Source of the DNA: Deinococcus sp.
Lineage (GTDB): Bacteria; Deinococcota; Deinococci; Deinococcales; Thermaceae
Assembly (NCBI GenBank): GCA_023382135.1
Contig: JAMCQK010000056.1
Location: 1 to 26,403 of the forward strand
Direction of reading: 5' to 3'
DNA length: 26,403 nucleotides
Positions 15,271-21,996 of this stretch are shown one piece after another; position 1 is the stretch's first letter, and every line of letters starts with the position of its first letter. Under the pieces are notes generated by a model. It ran no database searches. It was not told the DNA's origin and saw only the letters and a list, made by a program, of their open reading frames with translations. The translations under genes were made by a program, and so were the position numbers.

Positions 15271-16316
15271 GCTTTTACTCGAAGGGTTTCGATGACTTGC
15301 TGGGTAAAAGATTGAGTATTCGCTTTGCCGCCAAGATCCGGCGTTGGGTTGGTGGCGAGTACGCGAGCAACCGCGTCTTCAACCAGGGTTGCAATATCCG
15401 GCCTATTCAGCGCGTGGGTAAGCAGCATGGCCGCGGAAAGGATTGCCGCCGTGGGGTTCGCGGTTCCTTTACCTGCAATGTCGGGTGCGCTACCGTGGAC
15501 AGGTTCAAAGAGAGGGGTTTTTTCTCCCAGGCTGGCGGAGGGTAGAAGCCCTAAGGAACCAGGAAGAACCGATGCCAAATCCGAGAGTATATCTCCGAAG
15601 ATATTACCAGTTACCACCACATCAAACCTGGCTGGCTTGGTAACCAAGTGCATGGCCATGGCATCCACGTACTGGTGCTCGAGCGCAACATCTGCGTAGT
15701 TCTTGTGGACCTCGGTTATCACTTTGCGCCAGAACTCTCCCACTTCTAGCACGTTGGCTTTGTCCACGCTGCAAACTTGGCCGCGTCGTTTCCTGGCAGA
15801 CTCGAATGCTACCTTTGCGACACGTTCAACTTCTTGCTTGGAGTAGCGCTCGGTATTCCAGCCCTCAGAATCATTTAACCCGCGTGGTTGGCCGAAGTAA
15901 ATCCCACCAGTAAGCTCCCGAATAATCAGCACATCAACGCCCTTGGCAACCTCCGGCTTTAGAGGGGAAAGGTGCTCTAATCCTGGTAAGACTTTGGCAG
16001 GCCGTAGATTTGCGAAAAGATCGTGGGCTTTGCGCAGCGCCAAAAGCCCGGTTTCAGCGCGAATTTCTCTGGGTACGTTGTCCCACTTTGGTCCCCCAAT
16101 TGCTCCGAGCAAAATGGCATCCGCAGCTAAGCAACCTTTCCGGGTCGGCTCGGGAAACGGCTCTCCAAAAGCATCAATCGCGTTACCACCAAAATTGAAA
16201 GTCTCGAACTCTAGCTTAAGATCAAAGGCTTTGTCAGCAGCTTTCAGAACTTCAGCGGCTGCATTCGTGACCTCGGGGCCAATACCGTCACCGGGAAGAA
16301 GCGCAATTTTAGGCAC
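15267..16316 (-). CDS. leuB: 3-isopropylmalate dehydrogenase
   Basis: This enzyme oxidises and decarboxylates 3-isopropylmalate to 2-ketoisocaproate with NAD+ in leucine synthesis. The 349-residue length is normal. The N-terminus MPKIALLPGDGIGPEV, the substrate-loop arginines in LRPAKVLPG and IRELTGGIYFG, the metal aspartates in GNIFGDILSDLAS, and HGSAPDIAGKGTANP are all family hallmarks. The GTG start at 16316 is preceded by GGGAGG with seven-base spacing. It lies 93 bases after leuD; that spacer shows no clear feature. It overlaps the SDR start by four bases. Confidence 0.96.
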   Translation of the reverse strand: MPKIALLPGDGIGPEVTNAAAEVLKAADKAFDLKLEFETFNFGGNAIDAFGEPFPEPTRKGCLAADAILLGAIGGPKWDNVPREIRAETGLLALRKAHDLFANLRPAKVLPGLEHLSPLKPEVAKGVDVLIIRELTGGIYFGQPRGLNDSEGWNTERYSKQEVERVAKVAFESARKRRGQVCSVDKANVLEVGEFWRKVITEVHKNYADVALEHQYVDAMAMHLVTKPARFDVVVTGNIFGDILSDLASVLPGSLGLLPSASLGEKTPLFEPVHGSAPDIAGKGTANPTAAILSAAMLLTHALNRPDIATLVEDAVARVLATNPTPDLGGKANTQSFTQQVIETLRVKA

Positions 16317-16409
16317 GGCCTGCCTCCCGGATAGGATCTCCCTTTGTCTTCTCTGCTTTGTGGGGGGGATGGACAGAGACCGGAAAGGTAATACTGCACC
16401 GAAGAAAAC

Positions 16410-17024
16410 TCATTGTGCGGCCCCCTTGGTTGCTTTAGGCAGCTTTTCGTCGAATTCATCGAGTAGTTGTCCGGCCTCCATCAAGCCCGCAATGGGATCC
16501 CAGTGGCCCGAAATTAGCCCTTTTCGTGCAGACTCCGGCAACTTGACTTTGAAGCTTTTGTCTCCATAGTGTACTTCGAGTTTTTCGACATCTACAGTCA
16601 CATCCAGCTTTGGATTGTCCTCAACCGCTTTAGCCAGAGCTTCGATGTCATTCTTGCTCGCTGTTACACAGGGCATCGAAAGCGTGGTAGAGTTTCCAAA
16701 GAAAATCTCAGCAAAGCTTTCTCCAATAATTGCCCGGAAGCCGGCGCGGTAAATAGCCTGGGGTGAGTGCTCGCGTGATGAACCGCAGCCGAAATTTGAG
16801 CCCACCAGCATGATGTTGGCTCCTTTGAAACGAGGGTTGTTCAGTGGGTGGTCTTTCTCTTTGCCGTCTTGGCTAAAACGCTCGTCGGCAAAAAGGGCGC
16901 CGGCCAGCTCGTCAAAGGTGACGGCCTTCAAGTAGCGGGCTGGGGTGATGCGGTCGGTGTCGATGTCGTTGCCAGGGATGTGAACTGCAGTACCTTTGAC
17001 TTGTTTGATTTGTTCCAGGGCCAT
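16410..17024 (-). CDS. leuD: 3-isopropylmalate dehydratase, small subunit
   Basis: This small (swivel-domain) subunit pairs with LeuC to isomerise 2- to 3-isopropylmalate. The 204-residue length is typical. Motifs are GNDIDTDRITPARYL, VGSNFGCGSSREHSPQAI (substrate-binding signature) and IGESFAEIFFGNS. The ATG at 17024 follows AAAGGAGAG. Unusually it is separated from leuC by an exporter gene and by decayed sequences that resemble this gene's own 5' end (17061-17219 and 17891-18004). Its upstream region (17041-17072) is one copy of a dispersed intergenic repeat. Confidence 0.95.
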   Translation of the reverse strand: MALEQIKQVKGTAVHIPGNDIDTDRITPARYLKAVTFDELAGALFADERFSQDGKEKDHPLNNPRFKGANIMLVGSNFGCGSSREHSPQAIYRAGFRAIIGESFAEIFFGNSTTLSMPCVTASKNDIEALAKAVEDNPKLDVTVDVEKLEVHYGDKSFKVKLPESARKGLISGHWDPIAGLMEAGQLLDEFDEKLPKATKGAAQ

Positions 17025-17040
17025 GCTTGCTCTCCTTTTT

Positions 17041-17072
17041 TGAGCGTAGTCAAGTATCTTTCACCGTGCAAG
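17041..17072 (+). repeat. Dispersed intergenic repeat, copy 1
   Basis: The plus strand reads TGAGCGTAGTCAAG followed by TATCTTTCACCGTGCAAG. It aligns with 18036-18060 and 21939-21970 over about 25-30 bases. The core TGAGCGxAGxxAAGxATCT resembles intergenic repeats common in many bacterial genomes. Confidence 0.55.
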
Positions 17073-17219
17073 AAAACGAGGTAGCTGGTAGGTTTCAGTA
17101 AGAGACTCCAAACCACAACAAGCTCTTCGGGTTGAGCGCCTCCGTCTCGCAACGATAGAACTTGGGTTATGCCGTTGCCAGGGACGTGGAGTAAGGCTTT
17201 TTTGGCGCTCCAGGGCCAT
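17061..17219 (-). pseudogene. Decayed copy of the leuD 5' end (downstream of the exporter gene)
   Basis: On the minus strand this starts ATGGCCCTGGA, identical to the first 11 bases of leuD. After a short diverged, partly deleted stretch it reads CACGTCCCTGGCAACGGCAT, where leuD has CACATCCCTGGCAACGACAT (18 of 20). It also has its own Shine-Dalgarno-like AAAGGAAG overlapping the exporter stop. A 52-codon frame can be read through it but is not LeuD-like after the start. Homology to leuD covers only about 60 bases. Confidence 0.55.
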
Positions 17220-17223
17220 GTGG

Positions 17224-17856
17224 TTACTTCCTTTCTCCGGTAATAGCGGCAGTCACGCCCAGGGCTATATAGACTCCGCCGCTAAAGTAGCGCTTACTAC
17301 GCAAGAAAGAGGTATTTCGGGCAAGACGTTGTCCCAGACCGCCTGCCAGTAGAGCGTAGCTGCTGTCGGTAAAGAGTCCCATCACCACAAAGAGCAGTCC
17401 CAGGAAAAGAAGCTGTAGGCTAGCTGAACCGTGGCTGGGGTTTACAAACTGGGGCAGGAAAGCCAGGAAGAAGAGGGCGGTTTTGGGGTTGAGTATGCTG
17501 ATCGCTACACCCTGAGAGAAGATGCGGGAAAGCTTGATCACCCTGGGCCTTTCCATCCGGATTTCATTCTTAGACAAAAGGGTTCGGATGCCGAGGTAGA
17601 TCAAGTAAGCTGCCCCGAGATACTTCACCGCCAAGAAAGCCAATGCTGACGAAGCCAGAAGGGCTGACAAGCCCAAGGCTGCTGCTAAGGCGTGGACCAT
17701 ATTTCCAGTGGCGCCTGCCGCCGCAGAAACCAAGCCTGCTGGCCTGCCTTGATGCAGGCTCCGCGCCACAATATAGAGGACCACCGGGCCAGGAACCAGC
17801 AGCAGGGCTATTGAAGCGGGAATAAAGAGCGCGAGCATATTCATTTCGGGGATCAT
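17224..17856 (-). CDS. LysE/RhtB-family amino acid exporter
   Basis: The 210-residue membrane protein has about six hydrophobic segments. The family signature is near the N-terminus (LLLVPGPVVLYIVARSL, followed by GRPAGLVSAAAGATGN) and there is a second conserved block, GVAISILNPKTALFFLAFLPQFV. Relatives export lysine, homoserine, threonine or leucine. Its position between leuC and leuD makes a leucine or related branched-chain exporter attractive, giving the operon its own overflow valve. This is inference from context. The ATG at 17856 follows GGAGG with four-base spacing. Sequences resembling the leuD 5' end lie on both sides, suggesting that the gene entered or was trapped by a local duplication. 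Confidence 0.85.
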   Translation of the reverse strand: MIPEMNMLALFIPASIALLLVPGPVVLYIVARSLHQGRPAGLVSAAAGATGNMVHALAAALGLSALLASSALAFLAVKYLGAAYLIYLGIRTLLSKNEIRMERPRVIKLSRIFSQGVAISILNPKTALFFLAFLPQFVNPSHGSASLQLLFLGLLFVVMGLFTDSSYALLAGGLGQRLARNTSFLRSKRYFSGGVYIALGVTAAITGERK

Positions 17857-17890
17857 TGGGCCTCCACTTATACAACGAGAGATTCCTTGG

Positions 17891-18004
17891 CTAAATGCAT
17901 ACCAGCTTGCCGCTGAGCGCCTGGGAATGAAAGGAGTTGGTTGGCATCGTTGATGTGGACGTGGACCGCAGTTCCTTTGGCTTGCTTATTTGTTTCGGTG
18001 CCAT
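17891..18004 (-). pseudogene. Decayed copy of the leuD 5' end (between leuC and the exporter gene)
   Basis: The minus strand reads ATGGCACCGAAACAAATAAG, then AAGCCAAAGGAACTGCGGTC and CACGTCC. These align with the leuD start, including AAAGG-ACTGC-GT-CAC, with a one-base deletion that shifts the frame after codon nine. In the leuD frame the peptide KGTAVHV is readable (KGTAVHI in LeuD). The region just upstream (CGGTGATAGATTCTTTGCTACGC) also aligns with the leuD upstream region, so the duplicated unit includes 5' flank. A GAGGAGAAG Shine-Dalgarno is preserved. Confidence 0.6.
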
Positions 18005-18035
18005 TGCTTCTCCTCGGAAAGCTCGTTGCCATTAT

Positions 18036-18106
18036 GCGCGTAGCAAAGAATCTATCACCGGATCAGCAAACAAGCGTAGGCGCCCTGATCGGTGAAAGAT
18101 TCCCTT
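18036..18106. repeat. Inverted pair of dispersed repeats forming a long hairpin
   Basis: GAATCTATCACCGGATCAG (18048-18066) pairs with CTGATCGGTGAAAGATTC (18085-18102), with one mismatch and one bulge, around an 18-base loop. The left arm with its flank (18036-18060) is a copy of the repeat seen at 17041 and 21939, and the right arm is an inverted partial copy. No U-tract follows on either strand, so it is not a simple terminator. Confidence 0.65.
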
Positions 18107-18200
18107 AGTTTCCCCCGGGGATGACGGGGTTGGGTCCGTGTTGTTGCAGAGAAGATTGGGTTTCATGCTGGATTGCCTGTTTGGTAAAGTTGAGTGCCAT
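18105..18200 (-). CDS. Possible 31-residue peptide after leuC
   Basis: The ATG at 18200 has a good AAGGGGAG upstream. The peptide begins MALNFTKQAIQ and ends NPVIPGGN. Its beginning and end loosely echo LeuD (MAL..KQ, IPGN), so it may be another leuD 5' relic rather than a gene. It contains CCCCGTCATCCCCGGGG, reminiscent of the leu attenuator stem. No family is recognised and support is weak. Confidence 0.25.
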   Translation of the reverse strand: MALNFTKQAIQHETQSSLQQHGPNPVIPGGN

Positions 18201-18256
18201 CGAACTCCCCTTGAAAATCCCCCTGTCTTACGGCTGCCCCCCGGGGAGAGAGGGAA

Positions 18257-19681
18257 CTATGCGGTTGCCAACTCGCCTAGACCAAACACTTCTCGAGCAT
18301 CACTAATCTTCCCAGTCACCGCTGCAGCAGCAACCATCACCGGGCTCATCAGCACAGTGCGGCCTGTGGCCGAGCCCTGGCGGCCTTTAAAGTTGCGGTT
18401 GGAGCTGGAAGCGGAAAGCTCGTCTCCAATCAGCTTGTCTGGGTTCATGGCCAGGCACATGCTGCACCCCGCTCCACGCCACTCGAAGCCAGCATCGCGG
18501 AAAACTTTATCAATGCCTTCTGCTTCACACTGCTTGGCCACTATCTGCGATCCTGGCACGGCAATGGCACGAATTCCAGGCGCTACTTTGTGGCCTTTCA
18601 GGTACTTTGCCGCCTCGCGGAAATCGGAGATGCGGCCGTTGGTGCAGCTACCAATGAACGCGACATTTATGGGCACGCCCTTGATGAATTGTCCGGGCGT
18701 CAGTTTCATGTGTAGAAGCGCTTCTTCCGTGCCCGCACGCTCTTCCTCGGGTAGGTGTGCGGGGTCGGGTACGCGCTCGTTTATCGCCAGACTCTGTCCG
18801 GGGTTGATGCCCCAGGTCACGGTCGGTGCAATATCCCCCGCCTTGATATTCACAACGTCGTCGTACTTGGCATCGGTATCGGAAGCAAAAGCTTGCCACC
18901 GCTTTACTGCTTTATCCCAGTCGTTTCCCATGGGTGCGTAGGGGCGGCCCTTTAGATATTCGAAGGTGGTTTGATCGGGGTTTACATAGCCGATGCGTGC
19001 GCCGCCTTCGATGGACATATTGCACACAGTCATGCGTTCTTCCATGCTGAAATTATCGAACACGCTTCCGCCGTACTCGTAGGCGTAGCCAATACCACCT
19101 TTCACGCCAAGGGTTTTGATGATGTGGAGAATCACATCCTTTGCGTAAACTCCTGGACGCAGCCTCCCCTCCACATTGATTCGCCGGACTTTCAAGGGAG
19201 AAACCGCCATGGTCTGAGTCGCAAGCACGTCGCGCACCTGGGTAGTCCCGATGCCGAAGGCTATGGCTCCGAATGCGCCGTGGGTGGAGGTATGAGAATC
19301 GCCGCAGGCGATAGTCATACCAGGCTGGGTAATGCCTTCTTCTGGCCCGACCACGTGGACAATGCCCTGCATTCCGCTGGAGATGTCAAACAGTGTTATG
19401 CCGAACTCTTTACAGTTCTCGCGTAACTTTTTGATCATCTCGGCGGCTTGGGGATCGGCGAATGGCTCCGTCTGGTTATCAGTGGGAACAATGTGATCAA
19501 CGGTGGCGAAAGTTCTGCCGGGAAAACGGACTTTTAGACCGAGGTCGCGAATCATTCCAAACGCCTGCGGGCTGGTGACTTCGTGAATCAAATGCGTGTC
19601 AATGAATAGCTGGGTCTGGCCGTTGTCCAATGTTCTCACAGAGTGGCTTTCCCAGACTTTTTCAAAAAGGCTTTTTCCCAT
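18257..19681 (-). CDS. leuC: 3-isopropylmalate dehydratase, large subunit
   Basis: This is the [4Fe-4S] catalytic subunit of isopropylmalate isomerase in leucine synthesis, 474 residues, typical in length. Motifs are DTHLIHEVTSPQAF, ACGDSHTSTHGAFGA, the first cluster cysteine in IGSCTNGRISDF, and the CXXC pair in GAGCSMCLAMN. The ATG at 19681 (MGKSLFEKV) is preceded by AGGAGGAG and matches family N-termini; upstream in-frame codons to 19726 run into the attenuator stem and are rejected. It is the first structural gene of the leu operon, directly behind a leucine-codon leader and terminator. Confidence 0.96.
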   Translation of the reverse strand: MGKSLFEKVWESHSVRTLDNGQTQLFIDTHLIHEVTSPQAFGMIRDLGLKVRFPGRTFATVDHIVPTDNQTEPFADPQAAEMIKKLRENCKEFGITLFDISSGMQGIVHVVGPEEGITQPGMTIACGDSHTSTHGAFGAIAFGIGTTQVRDVLATQTMAVSPLKVRRINVEGRLRPGVYAKDVILHIIKTLGVKGGIGYAYEYGGSVFDNFSMEERMTVCNMSIEGGARIGYVNPDQTTFEYLKGRPYAPMGNDWDKAVKRWQAFASDTDAKYDDVVNIKAGDIAPTVTWGINPGQSLAINERVPDPAHLPEEERAGTEEALLHMKLTPGQFIKGVPINVAFIGSCTNGRISDFREAAKYLKGHKVAPGIRAIAVPGSQIVAKQCEAEGIDKVFRDAGFEWRGAGCSMCLAMNPDKLIGDELSASSSNRNFKGRQGSATGRTVLMSPVMVAAAAVTGKISDAREVFGLGELATA

Positions 19682-19699
19682 TTCTCCTCCTGCAAACGT

Positions 19700-19748
19700 A
19701 AAACCCCGGGGATGTCCCCGGGGCATTTTGCAAAAGCTACTTATGCCC
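19700..19748 (-). promoter_or_regulatory. leu operon transcription attenuator (terminator and antiterminator)
   Basis: On the minus strand, CCCCGGGG (19723-19716), loop ACAT, CCCCGGGG (19711-19704) and TTTT (19703-19700) form an eight-pair GC terminator just ahead of leuC. A competing helix is available: GGGCAT (19748-19743), at the end of the leader reading frame, pairs with ATGCCC (19726-19721), the base of the terminator's 5' arm. A ribosome stalled at upstream leucine codons would leave GGGCAT free to form the antiterminator. A ribosome reaching the stop codon would cover it and allow termination. Confidence 0.75.
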
Positions 19749-19794
19749 TCGGGGAGAGAGCAGATAGCTGTAGCTTGGTAAAAAGGTGCTTCAC
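19741..19794 (-). CDS. leuL: Leucine-rich leader peptide of the leu operon
   Basis: The GTG at 19794 starts a 17-residue frame, MKHLFTKLQLSALSPRA, ending in TAA at 19743-19741. Four of 17 residues are leucine (CTT, CTA, CTA, CTC). It begins nine bases after the -10 element and ends 18 bases before the terminator stem, the geometry of leader-peptide attenuation. It has no Shine-Dalgarno, fitting near-leaderless initiation. The symbol is used by functional analogy with enteric leuL; no sequence homology is claimed. Confidence 0.65.
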   Translation of the reverse strand: MKHLFTKLQLSALSPRA

Positions 19795-19803
19795 TAGCAA
19801 GAA

Positions 19804-19833
19804 AGTATATGGTCTAGGTGCCGAGAACGTCAA
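19804..19833 (-). promoter_or_regulatory. leu operon promoter
   Basis: TTGACG (19833-19828), an 18-base spacer and TATACT (19809-19804) on the minus strand match the housekeeping consensus at five of six positions in both hexamers, the best promoter in the window. Transcription should start near 19797, almost at the leader peptide start. Confidence 0.75.
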
Positions 19834-19850
19834 GCCAAGCCCGTCTATGG

Positions 19851-20367
19851 CTATTTTGGAGGGGAGGAAATGACCAAGGGCTCTGGCAAGAAAAACTTGT
19901 CGCAGTTTGGTTCGTCGCCAGTACGGTCGATTACCAGAAAGTCGGTGATCGTTTTGAGTGTGATAACGGGATGGTGCCAGATACCTGCATGGTAGTTCAC
20001 GCCTTGGGCGCCGTTGGCGACGAAAGCTTTAGCAGTCGTCGCATCCGGTTTTTCGGCGGAGTCGGTAACAAGGAACGGTTTGTCAGCGAGCGGTATGAAG
20101 GCATGGCTGCCCAAAGGTGTCGTTCGAGCATTGTGATTTCCAGAGGAAAAGTGAGCGGCTTAGCGCGGAAGATGCTCAGGAGCGGCTTGGTGTTTTGGCC
20201 CTGGAATCGGATTTAGGCGAGGTCATGATAGCGGATGGTGGTGCCGCTATTGATGGGGTAATGGTGGCTGCCATCGGTCTGAATTACATTTCTGAATTAC
20301 ATTATCGTAGGGAGCGAAGGTTTTTTGCGAGTGAGGGAAAGAACCAGAAGTTCCTTCGCAGGCGCAT
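19851..20367 (-). pseudogene. allA: Ureidoglycolate lyase pseudogene
   Basis: The C-terminal 87 codons are intact and diagnostic (GSHAFIPLADKPFLV, GVNYHAGIWHHPVITL, DFLVIDRTGDEPNCD), but the 5' half is broken. Reading upstream, ITMLERH joins GSHAF only if one C is restored (CACCTTTGGG near 20114). A TAA interrupts YHDLA-stop-IRFQ. An exact 13-bp tandem duplication (20278-20303) shifts the frame in FAPYDNVIQ, and deleting one unit restores FAPYDNVIQTDG. An A-run near 20330 shifts LTRK against TFAPY. At least four lesions imply an old loss of function. The intact enzyme would split ureidoglycolate in purine/allantoin degradation. It ends about 20 bases upstream of the leu promoter. Confidence 0.85.
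20278..20303 (+). repeat. 13-bp exact tandem duplication in the allA pseudogene
   Basis: TCTGAATTACATT occurs twice in direct succession (20278-20290 and 20291-20303). Removing one unit restores the ureidoglycolate lyase frame, so it is a disabling slippage-type duplication. Confidence 0.9.
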
Positions 20368-20589
20368 TATACGGCGTAAGCCAAACGATACGGTGGGGCT
20401 TTTGATTGGTAAGCTTGATGCAAGAGGTAAAGGGGTGAGGAAGACGTCGTTTTGTTGTTGACAAGATGTCCCAGAAAGACGGCTGCGCGTCGGTTTTTTA
20501 GGAAGAGCTGGCAGGGCTTCAAGAATTGCCTTGCTTGTTTTAGTCTGTAAGGACGGCCCTGGGATTCCCCCAGCCAGCCTGGAGGAAAA

Positions 20590-21912
20590 ATGCGAACCCA
20601 CATCATTACTTACGGGTGTCAGATGAACGAGTACGACACCCATCTGGTCAGAAGCGAGCTCGCCAGCATCGGCGCCCAATTTGTGGATTCACCTGATGAA
20701 GCGGAGTTTGTCCTGCTTAATACCTGCGCTGTTCGTGGCAAACCCGTCGAAAAGGTTCGCAGCGTTCTGGGTGAACTTCGGCAGGAAAAACAAAAACGAA
20801 ACCTGCTCATAGGGATGATGGGCTGCCTGGCCCAACTCGAAGAAGGCCAGCAGATTGCCCGTAAGTTTCAGGTAGATGTTCTGCTTGGGCCTGGTGCCAT
20901 CACCGAGATTGGCAAAGCGATCGAATCCAGATCAAAGTTTTGGGACCTTACATTCAAAGACCGGCTTACCAGCCACGTTCCGCCTGCACCTAGAGGCCAG
21001 CTCTCCGCCTTCGTTTCAATTTCTCGTGGCTGTAACCATCATTGCACTTATTGCATCGTGCCCACCACGCGCGGGCCGGAGGTATCGCGCCCGCCAGACT
21101 TGATCCTTCGTGAGATTGAAGCCATGAAGGCCGCGGGAGTGGTTGAGGTAATGCTCCTTGGCCAAAACGTTAACTCTTATGGCAAAGACCAGCCTGGCTA
21201 TCCATCGTTCGCGGAATTGTTGCGGATGGTGGGGAAAGTCGGGATTCCCCGTGTGAAATTCACCACCAGCCACCCCATGAATTTTTCAGATGACCTTGTG
21301 GCCGCTATGGCCGAGACCCCCCAGGTCTGCGAGTATATCCACCTACCGGTACAGTCCGGTTCCGACCGGGTGCTTAAGCGCATGGCACGCGAGTACAAGC
21401 GCGACTGGTACTTAGACCGCATTAAGGCTATCCGCCAGGGCATTCCGGATATTGTTCTTTCCACAGATATCATTGTTGGTTTTCCTGGTGAAACTGAAGA
21501 GGACTTTGAGCAAACGCTCTCGCTCTACGATGAGGTGGGCTACGACCAGGCTTATATGTTTATCTACTCCGCAAGGCCGGGAACACCCAGCTACAAACAT
21601 TTTGAAGACTTGCCGCGTGAACTTAAGGTCGAGCGGCTACAACGCTTGATCGAAAAGCAGAAAGAGTGGAGTTACCGGAAAAACCAGAACTGGGTAGGGA
21701 AAACAGTTGAAGTTTTAGTGCGTGGTGTGGCCAAGGAAAACGGCTACGCCGAAGGACATGACCGGGGTAACCATCCGGTTCTTTTGCCGTCGTCTCAAGT
21801 TGTAGGCCCCGGTTTATACCAAGCCGTGATTAGACAGGCGACACCGCATTTGATGTTTGGGGAGGTGGCCGGTGCGCAAGCGGCAGCCACTATTCCGTTG
21901 GTGATGGCGTAA
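20590..21912 (+). CDS. miaB: tRNA-2-methylthio-N6-dimethylallyladenosine synthase
   Basis: This radical-SAM methylthiotransferase adds the 2-methylthio group to i6A37 in tRNAs reading UNN codons. The 440-residue length is typical. The N-terminal UPF0004 domain has the three auxiliary cluster cysteines C10, C46 and C79 (TYGCQMNEYD, NTCAVRGK, MMGCLAQ). The radical-SAM domain has C148, C152 and C155 (SRGCNHHCTYCIVP). The C-terminus is a TRAM RNA-binding domain. The ATG at 20590 follows GGAGG. The motif HLPVQSGSDRVLKRM-REY is MiaB-like rather than RimO-like. It links functionally to the Fe-S theme at the left of the window but is not adjacent to it. Confidence 0.95.
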   Translation: MRTHIITYGCQMNEYDTHLVRSELASIGAQFVDSPDEAEFVLLNTCAVRGKPVEKVRSVLGELRQEKQKRNLLIGMMGCLAQLEEGQQIARKFQVDVLLGPGAITEIGKAIESRSKFWDLTFKDRLTSHVPPAPRGQLSAFVSISRGCNHHCTYCIVPTTRGPEVSRPPDLILREIEAMKAAGVVEVMLLGQNVNSYGKDQPGYPSFAELLRMVGKVGIPRVKFTTSHPMNFSDDLVAAMAETPQVCEYIHLPVQSGSDRVLKRMAREYKRDWYLDRIKAIRQGIPDIVLSTDIIVGFPGETEEDFEQTLSLYDEVGYDQAYMFIYSARPGTPSYKHFEDLPRELKVERLQRLIEKQKEWSYRKNQNWVGKTVEVLVRGVAKENGYAEGHDRGNHPVLLPSSQVVGPGLYQAVIRQATPHLMFGEVAGAQAAATIPLVMA

Positions 21913-21920
21913 GGTATCAC

Positions 21921-21970
21921 GGGCTGAGAGGCACTGTCTTGAGCGAAGCGAAGGAGCTCTCACCGTGCAA
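21921..21970 (+). repeat. Dispersed intergenic repeat, copy 3, with stem-loop
   Basis: TTGAGCGAAGCGAAGGAGCT (21939-21958) followed by CTCACCGTGCAA aligns with 17041-17072 and 18036-18060. TGAGAG (21925-21930) can pair with CTCTCA (21957-21962), extended by GG/CC past a bulge. It lies just after miaB and before the oxidoreductase gene. Confidence 0.55.
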
Positions 21971-21996
21971 CGAAGAAAGCTTCTGGTTGGAAGCAG

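Noticed and set aside
16317..16409. Short frame in the leuD-leuB spacer as a second leader peptide
   Set aside because: Only about 34 codons, few leucines, no terminator follows, and it overlaps the leuB start.
19682..19726. Longer N-terminus for LeuC
   Set aside because: The extra codons are the attenuator stem; the ATG at 19681 has the ribosome binding site and fits homologues.
19700..19800. T-box riboswitch ahead of leuC
   Set aside because: No T-box sequence or specifier stem is visible; the leucine-codon leader peptide explains the terminator better.
20117..20461. 114-codon plus-strand frame before miaB
   Set aside because: It is the antisense of the ureidoglycolate lyase pseudogene and has no family resemblance.
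20470..20505. GACG/CGTC hairpin followed by a T-run before miaB as a terminator
   Set aside because: The stem is only about four pairs and no plus-strand gene precedes it.
21917..21970. CTGAGAG and nearby stems after miaB suggested a thiamine (TPP) riboswitch
   Set aside because: The other conserved TPP elements (CCTGATCTGG-like core) are absent, and the segment matches the dispersed repeat seen at 17041 and 18036.
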